Assembly (NCBI GenBank): GCA_965662745.1
Contig: CBFIJK010000013.1
Location: 3,783-67,782 of the forward strand
Direction of reading: 5' to 3'
Length of the DNA: 64,000 nucleotides
From: Anianibacter sp965662745
GTDB taxonomy: Bacteria > Pseudomonadota > Alphaproteobacteria > Rhodobacterales > Rhodobacteraceae
Shown here: one piece after another, positions 36,853 through 45,479 of the stretch
Layout of the letters: each line of letters starts with the position of its first letter
How positions within the stretch are numbered: position 1 is the first letter of the stretch
Position numbers and translations under genes: made by a program
Notes under the pieces: model-generated
Databases searched by the model: none
Told to the model about the DNA's origin: nothing
Seen by the model: the letters and a program-made list of their open reading frames with translations, nothing else

Positions 36853-37524
36853 ATGAGCCGCCAGACCGTCATCACGCTCGCTGCGATTGCCCTTGTCGGG
36901 GCGATGTGCACAGGCCTGTGGTGGGCGGCGCATCAGTTCGAACCCGATCCCGTCATGGCCTGGATCGAGAATGCAGGCCCCTGGGCCTTCGCCATAGTGA
37001 TCGCGCTGATGATCCTGCACAACGTGGTGCCCATCCCGGCAGAGATCATCGCCGTCTGCGCAGGCATGGCGCTTGGGCCGTGGCTTGGCATCCTGTCGGT
37101 CTGGCTGGGCGCCATGGGCGGTGCTGTGCTGGCCTTCTGGCTGGCCCGTGCGTTTGGGCGTGACTGGGTAGAGGCACGGCTGCCCCTGCGCCACCGCGCC
37201 AAGCTGGCCCGCGCGACCGACAGCCTTGGGGCAGGGGGCCTTTTGACCGCGCGGCTGATCCCGCTGATCGCCTTCAATCTGGTGAATTACGGCGCTGGGC
37301 TGACCCGCGTCGGCTGGGGCACGTACCTTTGGACAACGGCAATCGGCATCCTGCCCATGATTGCGCTCACGGTCTTTGCCGGGGCGAAGATGCCAGCGGG
37401 GCTCATCGTCTGGGCCATGGTGGCGGGTGTCGGCCTGACCGCGATCTGGCTTGTCTGGCGCGGCCTTATGGCGCGGCGGCTTTCTCCCGCAGACGCGCCC
37501 GCCGTTTCGCCCTCCAAAGATTGA
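36853..37524 (+). CDS. TVP38/TMEM64 (VTT domain) membrane protein
   Basis: 223 residues, about six hydrophobic segments, with the VTT/DedA-like pattern: HNVVPIPAEIIAVCAGMALG followed by a re-entrant-type loop and the FGRDWVEARL segment. Family members act in membrane lipid handling or undecaprenyl phosphate and metal homeostasis; the specific role here is unknown. Its last 59 bases overlap the 3' end of the convergent terC gene. Confidence 0.78.
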   Translation: MSRQTVITLAAIALVGAMCTGLWWAAHQFEPDPVMAWIENAGPWAFAIVIALMILHNVVPIPAEIIAVCAGMALGPWLGILSVWLGAMGGAVLAFWLARAFGRDWVEARLPLRHRAKLARATDSLGAGGLLTARLIPLIAFNLVNYGAGLTRVGWGTYLWTTAIGILPMIALTVFAGAKMPAGLIVWAMVAGVGLTAIWLVWRGLMARRLSPADAPAVSPSKD

Positions 37525-38200
37525 GCGCTTCGACAGCCCCCGCAAAGACCATCGCCGCGTAGATGAATCCGCGTTCCACATGCACATGGAACCCGTCCGC
37601 CACCAGCGCCATGCCGACCATCACCAGAAACGCGAGCGCCAGCATCTTGGTCGATGGATGCGCCTCGACGAACCCGGCGATCGGGCCCGCAGCCACCATC
37701 ATGACGATGATCGATACGACGACGGCGGCAATCATCACTTCGAGATGGTCCGCGATCCCCACGGCCGTGATCACGCTGTCGAGCGAGAAGACAAGATCGA
37801 GCACCATGATCTGGAAGATGACGGCGGTGAAGGTCGCGGCCGCGATATTCGCCTCATGCGCGCCGCCCTCGACCTCCTCGAAAATCTCGGTCGCGGCCTT
37901 GTAGATCAGGAACAAGCCGCCCGCCAAAAGAATCACGTCGCGCCAGCTGACTGCCCAGCCCCAGAGCGTGGCGAAGGGTTCTGTGAGCCCGATGATCCAG
38001 GCGATGGAAAACAGCAGAGCGATCCGCAATACAAGCGCCCCGCTCAACCCGATCACCCGCGCCCGCCGTCGATGCGCTTCGGGGAGCCGCGCCGCGAGAA
38101 TCGAGATGAAGATGACGTTGTCGATCCCCAGAACGATCTCGAGAATGGTCAGCGTAAGGAACGACGCCCAGACTGCCGGGTCGGAAAACAGCTCGATCAT
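37466..38200 (-). CDS. TerC family integral membrane protein
   Basis: 244 residues with about seven membrane helices. Both acidic TerC motifs are present: ILEIVLGIDNVIFISILA and VLDLVFSLDSVITAVGIADH. TerC relatives export manganese or support tellurite resistance and metalation of exported proteins. The C-terminal 19 codons overlap the end of the VTT gene on the other strand. It lies downstream of pyc in the same direction, separated by the repeat and assembly gap. Confidence 0.85.
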   Translation of the reverse strand: MIELFSDPAVWASFLTLTILEIVLGIDNVIFISILAARLPEAHRRRARVIGLSGALVLRIALLFSIAWIIGLTEPFATLWGWAVSWRDVILLAGGLFLIYKAATEIFEEVEGGAHEANIAAATFTAVIFQIMVLDLVFSLDSVITAVGIADHLEVMIAAVVVSIIVMMVAAGPIAGFVEAHPSTKMLALAFLVMVGMALVADGFHVHVERGFIYAAMVFAGAVEALNLWRAKRRARLREKAAAP

Positions 38201-38253
38201 GGCGCGCCTCCTTCCGTAGAACCCGGGGTATTTGGCAAAGTTCCACCCGTTTC

Positions 38254-38342
38254 ACTTTGGTTCCGAAAATACTCTCGGAGGGGGCCCGGGGGAGNNNNNN
38301 NNNNCCCCCCCCCGGATCGGATCGCGCAAGCGATCCGAAACG
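38254..38342. repeat. Intergenic structured repeat, copy 2, interrupted by an assembly gap
   Basis: Begins ACTTTGGTTCC and ends with the GGATCGCG-CAAG-CGATCC stem, matching copy 3 (45398-45478). The G-run/C-run hairpin in the middle is replaced by G- and C-runs flanking ten Ns. Confidence 0.7.
38295..38304. other. Assembly gap (10 Ns)
   Basis: Ten ambiguous bases, flanked by GGGGGAG and a run of ten C. This is a scaffold join or unresolved hairpin. The true distance between terC and pyc is therefore unknown. Confidence 0.95.
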
Positions 38343-38347
38343 AAGGT

Positions 38348-41300
38348 TCACTCGAACTCGATCAGCAAATCCTTGGCGTCGATCTGCGCACCGGCCTGTA
38401 CGTGAACAGCCTTGATCACTGCATCGCGTTCGGCATGAAGACCCGTTTCCATCTTCATCGCCTCGATGGTCAGCAGAAGATCGCCCTGTTTGACCTCCTT
38501 GCCGTCCTGCGCCGTGACAGAGGCGACGACGCCCGGCATCGGCGCGCCGAGATGGGATGCGTTGCCGATCTCGGCCTTGGGGCGGGCCTGCGCGGTGGCC
38601 TTCACCTTGCGGTCGGCAACGCGGATGACGCGCGGCTGGCCGTTCAGCTCGAAAAACACCCGTGCATCCCCGTCCTCATGGGTCTCGCCGATGGCCTGCA
38701 GCCGGATTTCCAGCGTCTTGCCGGGATCGATCTCGACCGAAATCTGGTCCCCGGCTTCCATCCCATAAAAGAAGGTCGAGGTCGGCAGCGTCCGCACCGG
38801 CCCGTACATCTTGTGGCGCTCGGCATAGTCGCCGAAGACCTTGGGATACATGAGGTATCCGTTCAGATCCTCATCATCGAGCTTGACGCCAAGCGCCGCC
38901 TCGGCCTCGGCGCGGGTCTCTTCGACATCCACCGGATCCAGATGCTTGCCGGGCCGCTCGGTATTGGGGGCCTCGCCCTTCAGCGCCTTATCGACGATCG
39001 TGGCCGGGAAGCCGCCCGGAGGCTGGCCAAGATTGCCGCGCATCATGTCGATGACGCTGTCGGGGAAATTCACGTCCTTCTCGGGGTCCTCGACATCGGC
39101 GCGGCTGAGACCCTGGCTGACCATCATCAGTGCCATGTCGCCCACCACTTTCGAGGAGGGCGTCACCTTCACGATATCGCCGAACATCTGGTTCACCTCG
39201 GCATACATCTGCGCGACTTCGTGCCAGCGCTCTTCAAGGCCCATGGACCTGGCCTGCGCCTTGAGGTTGGTGAACTGCCCGCCCGGCATTTCGTGCAGGT
39301 AAACCTCTGACGCGGGGGCCTGCAGGCCCGACTCGAAAGCGGCGTAATGGGCGCGCACGGATTCCCAGTAGTTGGAAATTTCGCGGATCGCATCGACGCT
39401 GAGGCCCGTATCCCGGTCGGTGTGCTGCAGCGCCTCGACAACGGTGCCCAGAGTTGCCTGGCTGGTGTTGCCCGACAGCGCGTCCATGGCGCAGTCGACG
39501 GCATCGACGCCCGCCTCGGCTGCAGCAAGGATTGTCCCGCAGGCGATGCCCGCCGTGTCATGGGTGTGGAAATGGATCGGCAGGCCGACTTCATCCTTCA
39601 GTGCCTTGAACAGGACCCGCGCAGCGGCAGGTTTCAGAAGGCCGGCCATATCCTTCAGCCCCAGCACATGCGCGCCTGCGGCTTCCAGGTCCTTGGCCAT
39701 CCCGACATAGTATTTCAGGTCGTATTTCGACCGGTCCGGATCCAGCAGGTTGCCGGTATAGCAGATCGTGCCTTCGCAGACCTTTTCGGCGGCGATCACG
39801 GCGTCCATGGCGACGCGCATGTTTTCCACCCAGTTGAGGCTGTCGAAGACGCGGAACACATCGACGCCTGAGGTTGCGGCCTGGGTGACAAAGCCCTGCA
39901 CCACGTTGTCGGGATAGTTGGTATAGCCCACCCCGTTCGAGGCACGCAGCAGCATCTGGGTCATGATATTCGGCATATGCGCCCGGATATCGCGCAGGCG
40001 CTGCCAGGGGCATTCCTGCAAGAAGCGATATGCCACGTCGAAGGTCGCGCCGCCCCAGCATTCGACCGAGAAGAGTTCCGGCAGGTTCGCGGCATAGGCG
40101 GGAGCCACGCGGATCATGTCGATGGACCGCATGCGGGTCGCCAGAAGCGACTGGTGCCCGTCGCGCATCGTGGTGTCGGTGATCAGAAGCTGCTTTTGCT
40201 CCTTCATCCAGTTGGCAACGGCTTCGGGGCCGAACTCATCAAGGATCTGACGCGTGCCGGGCTTTGGGTGATCAGCGCGGGATGCGGGCGCCTTGGGTTC
40301 CTTGATATCGGCGGCGGGGCGTGTGCGGCCTTGCGTTTCGGGATGCCCGTTCACGCTGATATCGGCGACATAGGTCAGGATCTTCGTGGCCCGGTCCTGG
40401 CGCTTCGAGAACTGGAACAGCTCCGGCGTCTCGTCGATGAACTTGGTGTGGTATTCGTAGTTCAGAAAGGTCGGGTGCCGCAGCAGGTTGATGACGAAGT
40501 CGATATTCGTCGCCACGCCCCGGATGCGGAATTCGCGCAAGGCGCGGTCCATACGGGCGATGGCGGCCTCGGGTGTCGGGGCCCAGGCGGTGACCTTTTC
40601 CAGAAGCGAATCGTAGAACCTGGTGATGACCGCGCCGGAATAGGCCGTGCCGCCATCAAGGCGAATGCCCATACCTGTCGCGCCGCGATAGGCGGTGATG
40701 CGGCCGTAGTCGGGGATGAAGTTGTTGGTCGGGTCCTCGGTGGTGATCCGCGTCTGAATCGCGTGGCCGGTCAGGCGCACGTCATACTGGCTGGCCACGC
40801 CGGTCGCTTCGGTCAATGACTTGCCCTCGGCGATCAGGATCTGTGCGCGCACGATGTCGATACCGGTGACTTCTTCGGTGACGGTATGTTCGACCTGCAC
40901 GCGGGGGTTCACTTCGATGAAGTAGAATTTGCCGCTGTCCATATCCATCAGGAATTCGATGGTACCCGCGCATTCGTACCCGACCTCTTCGGCGATGCGC
41001 CGCCCGAGGCTGCAAATCTCTTCGCGCTGGGCAGGGGACAGGTAGGGTGCGGGTGCGCGTTCCACGACCTTCTGATTGCGCCGCTGAACCGAACAATCGC
41101 GTTCCCAGAGGTGATAGATATTGCCTTGGCTGTCGCCGAGGATCTGCACCTCGACATGGCGGGCGCGCTGGATCATCTTTTCCAGATACCCCTCGCCGTT
41201 GCCAAAGGCCGCCTCTGCCTCGCGTCGGCCTTCCTTGACCTTTTCCTCAAGCTCTTCGGGCTTCAGGATCGGGCGCATGCCCCGGCCGCCGCCGCCCCAG

Positions 41301-41788
41301 GATGCCTTGAGCATCATCGGGTAGCCGACCTTGTCGGCCCATTTGCGCACCTCGTCCATGTCGTCGTTCAGAACGTCCGACGCTGGGATCACCGGAACGC
41401 CCGCCTTGATCGCAACCTGGCGGGCCGAGGCCTTGTCGCCGAGCGCGCGCATCGTATCGGCCTTGGGTCCAATGAATGTGATTTTCGCCTCTGCGCAGGC
41501 ATCCACGAATTCGGGGTTTTCCGACAGAAGACCATAGCCCGGGTGGATCGCATCAGCGCCTGACATCTTGGCGACGCGGATGATTTCCTCGATCGACAGA
41601 TACGCCTGAACCGGGCCGAGGCCCTCGCCAATCTTGTAAGCCTCGTCCGCCTTGAACCTGTGCAGCGACAGCTTGTCCTCTTCGGCATAGACGGCGACGG
41701 TTCTCTTGCCCATCTCGTTGGCGGCGCGCATCACGCGGATTGCGATCTCGCCGCGGTTGGCAATGAGGATTTTCTTGAAATCTGGCAT
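38348..41788 (-). CDS. pyc: Pyruvate carboxylase
   Basis: 1146 residues, a full-length single-chain enzyme that carboxylates pyruvate to oxaloacetate for anaplerosis. Order: biotin carboxylase (KILIANRGEIAIRV, GGGGRGMR, EVNPRVQVEHTVTEE), carboxyltransferase TIM barrel beginning LITDTTMRDGHQSLLATRMR with metal-binding HFHTHDT, central allosteric domain, and biotin carrier EAMKMET with biotin on about Lys1112. ATG 41788 has GGAGG 11 bases upstream and gives the conserved N-terminus; ATG 41830 would add 14 residues. Biotinylated presumably by BirA at 24919. Confidence 0.96.
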   Translation of the reverse strand: MPDFKKILIANRGEIAIRVMRAANEMGKRTVAVYAEEDKLSLHRFKADEAYKIGEGLGPVQAYLSIEEIIRVAKMSGADAIHPGYGLLSENPEFVDACAEAKITFIGPKADTMRALGDKASARQVAIKAGVPVIPASDVLNDDMDEVRKWADKVGYPMMLKASWGGGGRGMRPILKPEELEEKVKEGRREAEAAFGNGEGYLEKMIQRARHVEVQILGDSQGNIYHLWERDCSVQRRNQKVVERAPAPYLSPAQREEICSLGRRIAEEVGYECAGTIEFLMDMDSGKFYFIEVNPRVQVEHTVTEEVTGIDIVRAQILIAEGKSLTEATGVASQYDVRLTGHAIQTRITTEDPTNNFIPDYGRITAYRGATGMGIRLDGGTAYSGAVITRFYDSLLEKVTAWAPTPEAAIARMDRALREFRIRGVATNIDFVINLLRHPTFLNYEYHTKFIDETPELFQFSKRQDRATKILTYVADISVNGHPETQGRTRPAADIKEPKAPASRADHPKPGTRQILDEFGPEAVANWMKEQKQLLITDTTMRDGHQSLLATRMRSIDMIRVAPAYAANLPELFSVECWGGATFDVAYRFLQECPWQRLRDIRAHMPNIMTQMLLRASNGVGYTNYPDNVVQGFVTQAATSGVDVFRVFDSLNWVENMRVAMDAVIAAEKVCEGTICYTGNLLDPDRSKYDLKYYVGMAKDLEAAGAHVLGLKDMAGLLKPAAARVLFKALKDEVGLPIHFHTHDTAGIACGTILAAAEAGVDAVDCAMDALSGNTSQATLGTVVEALQHTDRDTGLSVDAIREISNYWESVRAHYAAFESGLQAPASEVYLHEMPGGQFTNLKAQARSMGLEERWHEVAQMYAEVNQMFGDIVKVTPSSKVVGDMALMMVSQGLSRADVEDPEKDVNFPDSVIDMMRGNLGQPPGGFPATIVDKALKGEAPNTERPGKHLDPVDVEETRAEAEAALGVKLDDEDLNGYLMYPKVFGDYAERHKMYGPVRTLPTSTFFYGMEAGDQISVEIDPGKTLEIRLQAIGETHEDGDARVFFELNGQPRVIRVADRKVKATAQARPKAEIGNASHLGAPMPGVVASVTAQDGKEVKQGDLLLTIEAMKMETGLHAERDAVIKAVHVQAGAQIDAKDLLIEFE

Positions 41789-41883
41789 GGGGACAGAAGC
41801 CTCCGCAAAGGAATTGTGCAGTTGCAGCATTGTTACGCGGCCCCGCCCTGAACGTAAACGCTTTGCGACAGATCGGCAGTTTC

Positions 41884-42558
41884 CTAGTCCGAGCGGCGTT
41901 CGAAATCTGAAACCGACTTGCCCGGTTCGTCTACAAAAAGGGCAGGCAGGACACGCAGTTCACTGATCTGGTCGACGCGGATATCGGCAAAGGCACTTGC
42001 CGTGTCCGACCAGACCCCCAGCGACCAGACACGGCCCCAATAGTCGAGCTTGAGCGGCCGCACCGTTTCGCTACGGCGCTGCCCCGCGCCATCGGTCCAG
42101 GTGAGGGCCAGCTTTTGCCTTGACCGCAAGGCCGGGCGGATGCGCGGCAGATGTTTCAGCGCGGCGGCGCTGTCGGCGAAGGGATAGACCGCAAGCGCGC
42201 CGCCCGTCTCGCGCGGCGGTGCGTTTTCGGGCAGCGCCGCTTCCAGTCGTGCGGCAAGGTCGCGGGCCGCGCGGCCCATGTCGTCATCCGCGCCCTCGGC
42301 GACCACGGCAAGGCCGAGATGCAGGGCCTCAAGTTCCGTCTGGGTCAGCGCCATCGGCGGCAGCGTCACGGGCCTTGTCATGCGGTAGCCTTGGCCGCGT
42401 GTGCCCTCGACCGGGATGCCCGACGCCATGAGCGTGTCCATATCCCGATAAAGCGTCCGTTCGGACACGCCAAGGCGCCGCGCCAGATCACCCGCCCGGT
42501 GCACACGTCCGTCGCGAAGCCGCCGGATCAGATCATATAGTCTGTCGCTGCGTGCCAT
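41884..42558 (-). CDS. YafY-type transcriptional regulator (HTH + WYL)
   Basis: 224 residues. The N-terminal winged helix-turn-helix (SDRLYDLIRRLRDGRVHRAG, then ARRLGVSERTLYRDMDTLM) is typical of the YafY/DeoR-like group; the C-terminal half is a WYL-type ligand domain (LKLDYWGRVWSLGVWSD). ATG 42558 is chosen because GGAGGG lies five bases upstream. A perfect 8+8 dyad lies 38 bases upstream of the start and is the likely operator. No obvious target gene besides itself and the divergent tat operon. Confidence 0.85.
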   Translation of the reverse strand: MARSDRLYDLIRRLRDGRVHRAGDLARRLGVSERTLYRDMDTLMASGIPVEGTRGQGYRMTRPVTLPPMALTQTELEALHLGLAVVAEGADDDMGRAARDLAARLEAALPENAPPRETGGALAVYPFADSAAALKHLPRIRPALRSRQKLALTWTDGAGQRRSETVRPLKLDYWGRVWSLGVWSDTASAFADIRVDQISELRVLPALFVDEPGKSVSDFERRSD

Positions 42559-42595
42559 GGGCACCCTCCGCTGATTCGTGCCCTCGCAAGGACGC

Positions 42596-42617
42596 TCCTG
42601 ACACTAGCCTGTCAGGA
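42596..42617. promoter_or_regulatory. Operator-like dyad TCCTGACA-N6-TGTCAGGA
   Basis: Perfect 8-base inverted arms (42596-42603 and 42610-42617) around a 6-base spacer, in the 205-base gap between the YafY-type gene and divergent tatA. Position just upstream of the regulator suggests autoregulation. The arms are 147 bases from tatA. Confidence 0.6.
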
Positions 42618-42763
42618 TGCCGCGCGAAACCGGCCCTTCACGCGCGCATTCCGCCCTTTACCCTATCGTGAATGCGCTGCCGCTTTTCCTTGCCCGAAAG
42701 GACCCGTAGATACGGCAGGCATTTTCAGGCGGCGCGCCCGCGCGGCCAGCAAGGGAGAACACC

Positions 42764-42976
42764 ATGCTCAACAATATCGGCCTTCCCGGTCTTCTGCTCA
42801 TCGCCGTCGTCGTTCTCGTCCTCTTCGGACGCGGCAAGATCTCGTCGCTGATGGGTGAGGTCGGCAAGGGCATCACCGCCTTCAAGAAGGGCGTCGATGA
42901 CAGCAAGAAAGAGATCGAGGATTCGACCGCCTCGGCCAATGAAAACGCAACCGAGCAGGAGAAGGACAAGGCGTAA
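42764..42976 (+). CDS. tatA: Sec-independent protein translocase TatA
   Basis: 70 residues: one N-terminal transmembrane helix (LPGLLLIAVVVLVLFGRGKI), the FGRGK hinge, an amphipathic helix (LMGEVGKGITAFKKGV) and a short charged tail. TatA oligomers form the pathway for folded proteins with twin-arginine signals. AAGGGAG precedes the start. First gene of tatABC. Confidence 0.94.
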   Translation: MLNNIGLPGLLLIAVVVLVLFGRGKISSLMGEVGKGITAFKKGVDDSKKEIEDSTASANENATEQEKDKA

Positions 42977-43018
42977 GCCCCTTCACCGCGCTGCGTTCTT
43001 TTTCAAGGCAGGACCCCA

Positions 43019-43699
43019 ATGTTCGATATCGGCTGGACCGAGCTTCTCGTGATCGGCGTCGTCGCGCTGATCGTCGTCGGCCCCAAGGATCTGCCCGGCA
43101 TGTTCCGCACGCTCGGGCGGTTTACGGGCAAGATGCGCGGGATGGCGCGCGAGTTTCAAAAGGCCATGAACGACGCCGCCGATCAGGCCGGTGCGAGCGA
43201 TCTGAAGAAGATGGGCGAGGATCTGAAATCCGCGACCTCGCCGCGCAAGATGGGGCTCGATCGCCTGAACGACGCTGCTGACCGGTTCGAGAAATGGGAT
43301 CCAGCGAAAGCCGCCAAGCCCGACCCGAACTGGAAAAGCCCCGAGAGTGGACCCAAGAAGGGGCCTGCCACTCAGAAACTTGCCGATGAACGCGCCGCTG
43401 CTGCCGAAAAGCTGAAAGCCGCCAGCGCCCAGCGCGCCAGTGACCGCGTCGCCAAAGAGGCCGCCGCGTTGGATGAGGCACCGGTCGAGGCAAAGCCCGT
43501 TGCCAAGCCCGCCGCCCCGAAAAAGACGGCGGCAACGCCCAAGCCCAAATCGGCTGCAAAACCCCGCGCCAAGGCTGCGCCAGGCACCAAGACCCAATCC
43601 GCCGCTGCGCCCAAGGCCGCTGCCAAGCCCAAAGCCACCGCCAAGCCCAAGGCGAAGCCCGCGCCCAAACGCAAACCCAAATCGGATGACACGGCATGA
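43019..43699 (+). CDS. tatB: Sec-independent protein translocase TatB
   Basis: 226 residues. The N-terminus is typical TatB (MFDIGWTELLVIGVVALIV, GPKDLPGMFRTLGRF, then an amphipathic helix). Residues about 145-226 are an Ala/Pro/Lys-rich tail of repeated AKPKA-like units, likely disordered. With TatC it forms the twin-arginine receptor. Its stop overlaps the tatC start by 4 bases. Confidence 0.92.
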   Translation: MFDIGWTELLVIGVVALIVVGPKDLPGMFRTLGRFTGKMRGMAREFQKAMNDAADQAGASDLKKMGEDLKSATSPRKMGLDRLNDAADRFEKWDPAKAAKPDPNWKSPESGPKKGPATQKLADERAAAAEKLKAASAQRASDRVAKEAAALDEAPVEAKPVAKPAAPKKTAATPKPKSAAKPRAKAAPGTKTQSAAAPKAAAKPKATAKPKAKPAPKRKPKSDDTA

Positions 43700-44547
43700 G
43701 CGACGCGAACGAGATCGATGACAGCTCTGCCCCGCTGATCGAGCATCTGGCCGAACTGCGCAGCCGACTGATCCGCTGCGTGATCTATTTCATCATCGGC
43801 ATGGTGATCTGCTTCACCGTCGCCACACCGATCTTCAACTTCCTGACCGATCCGCTGTGCCAGGTGCTGGCCCAGCGCGGCCAGAACTGTGACCTGATCT
43901 TCATCTCCCCGCAGGAAGGCTTCTTCGTCGCGATCAAGGTGTCGTTCCTGGGGGGCTTCATGCTCGCCTTTCCGTTCATCGCCAACCAGATGTGGCGCTT
44001 CGTGGCGCCGGGTCTCTACAAGACCGAAAAGGGCGCGTTCCTGCCCTTCCTCGTCGCCTCGCCCTTCATGTTCTTTCTTGGCGCGGCCTTCGCCTTCTAC
44101 GTCGTCACGCCGCTGGCCTATGACTTCTTTCTCGGCTTCCAGCAATTCGGCGCCGAGGGCGAGGCGGTCGTCGGCGAAGAGGTGCGGCAGGGCCTGTCGG
44201 TCGTCTTCCAGGGCTCGGCGCAGGAATACCTCAACCTCACAATCAAGTTCATCGTCGCCTTTGGCCTCTGCTTTCAGCTTCCCGTTCTTCTGACGCTCAT
44301 GGGCAAGGCGGGCCTCGTGTCCGCGCAAGGCCTTGGCGAGATGCGCAAATACGCTGTGGTCGCGATCCTCGTGCTCGCCGCGCTGGTCACGCCTCCCGAT
44401 GTCATCACGCAGGTGATCCTCTTCGTGGTGGTCTACGGGCTTTACGAGGTGTCGATCTTCCTCGTGCGCCGCGTCGAACGCCAGCGCATCGCAAAACTGC
44501 GCGCCGAGGGCCTTCTCGATGAAGACGAGGACGAGACTGGCGCATGA
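43696..44547 (+). CDS. tatC: Sec-independent protein translocase TatC
   Basis: 283 residues, six membrane helices. The conserved N-terminal LIEHLAELRSRLIRC and the FISPQEGFFVAIKVSF periplasmic loop, which help bind the signal peptide, are intact, as is FPFIANQMWRFVAPGLY. Overlaps tatB (ATGA) and the next gene (ATGA). Confidence 0.96.
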   Translation: MSDANEIDDSSAPLIEHLAELRSRLIRCVIYFIIGMVICFTVATPIFNFLTDPLCQVLAQRGQNCDLIFISPQEGFFVAIKVSFLGGFMLAFPFIANQMWRFVAPGLYKTEKGAFLPFLVASPFMFFLGAAFAFYVVTPLAYDFFLGFQQFGAEGEAVVGEEVRQGLSVVFQGSAQEYLNLTIKFIVAFGLCFQLPVLLTLMGKAGLVSAQGLGEMRKYAVVAILVLAALVTPPDVITQVILFVVVYGLYEVSIFLVRRVERQRIAKLRAEGLLDEDEDETGA

Positions 44548-45386
44548 GTGACGACACGCTGACCCGCATCGCCGAGGCGCTGGAACGCATCAGCCCCGCG
44601 CCCGGCGCCGCGCCCGATTTCTCGGTCGCAACGGCGTTTTTGTGGAAGACCGGGCCGGACACCCTTGAACCGGTCGAAAACATCAACCGTGTGGACTTGC
44701 CGCTGCTTCTGGGGATCGACCGCGCCCGCGATACGCTCTTGCAGAACACCCGCCAATTCGCTCAAGGGTTCCCGGCGAACAACGCGCTTCTCTGGGGTGC
44801 GCGGGGGATGGGCAAATCCTCCCTCGTCAAGGCGATCCACGGCGCGGTCGCGGGCGAGGGACATCCGCTGAAACTGGTGGAAATCCAGCGCGAAGACTTG
44901 CCCAGCATTGGCAGGCTCCTCACCTTCCTGCGCGCCTCGACCGATCGCTTCGTCCTCTTCTGCGATGACTTGTCTTTCAGCCATGACGACGAGCACTACA
45001 AATCGCTCAAGGCCGTACTCGACGGCGGGATCGAGGGCCGTCCGGACAATGTGATCCTCTACGCAACGTCCAACCGCCGTCACCTCATGCCTCGCGACAT
45101 GATCGAGAACGAGCGCCAGACCGGCATCAACCCCTCCGAGTCGACAGAAGAAAAAGTCTCGCTCTCGGACCGCTTCGGCCTGTGGTTGGGTTTTCATCCG
45201 TGCTCACAGGACGAATACCTCGATATGATCCGGGGCTATTGCGCCGAATACGGGGTCGAGATCGACGAAAAGACGCTCTGGGCCGAGGCGATCGAGTGGC
45301 AAGCCACGCGCGGCAGCCGCTCGGGCCGCGTTGCCTGGCAATATTTCACCGACCTCGCAGGTCGCCGCGGCGTCAGCCTGAGTTGA
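44544..45386 (+). CDS. DUF815 family AAA+ ATPase
   Basis: 280 residues. Walker A GARGMGKSSLVKAIHG and Walker B-like FVLFCDDLSF are visible, with a sensor-like ILYATSNRRHL and RFGLWLGFHPCSQDEYL. DUF815 proteins are uncharacterised predicted ATPases. ATGA overlap with tatC makes coupled expression likely, so a link to protein export is possible but unproven. Confidence 0.85.
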   Translation: MSDDTLTRIAEALERISPAPGAAPDFSVATAFLWKTGPDTLEPVENINRVDLPLLLGIDRARDTLLQNTRQFAQGFPANNALLWGARGMGKSSLVKAIHGAVAGEGHPLKLVEIQREDLPSIGRLLTFLRASTDRFVLFCDDLSFSHDDEHYKSLKAVLDGGIEGRPDNVILYATSNRRHLMPRDMIENERQTGINPSESTEEKVSLSDRFGLWLGFHPCSQDEYLDMIRGYCAEYGVEIDEKTLWAEAIEWQATRGSRSGRVAWQYFTDLAGRRGVSLS

Positions 45387-45397
45387 TCCCAGCTTCT

Positions 45398-45478
45398 ACT
45401 TTGGTTCCTTAAATACCCTTGGGGGGTCTGGGGGGCAAAGCCCCCCAGCGGATCGGATCGCGCACGCGATCCGAAACC
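45398..45478. repeat. Intergenic structured repeat, copy 3 (between convergent genes)
   Basis: Starts ACTTTGGTTCC, then two perfect hairpins: CTGGGGGGC/GCCCCCCAG with an AAA loop (45428-45448) and CGGATCGCG/CGCGATCCG with a CA loop (45454-45473). It lies between the ends of the DUF815 and LytM genes and could terminate both transcripts. Confidence 0.75.
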
Positions 45479-45479
45479 C

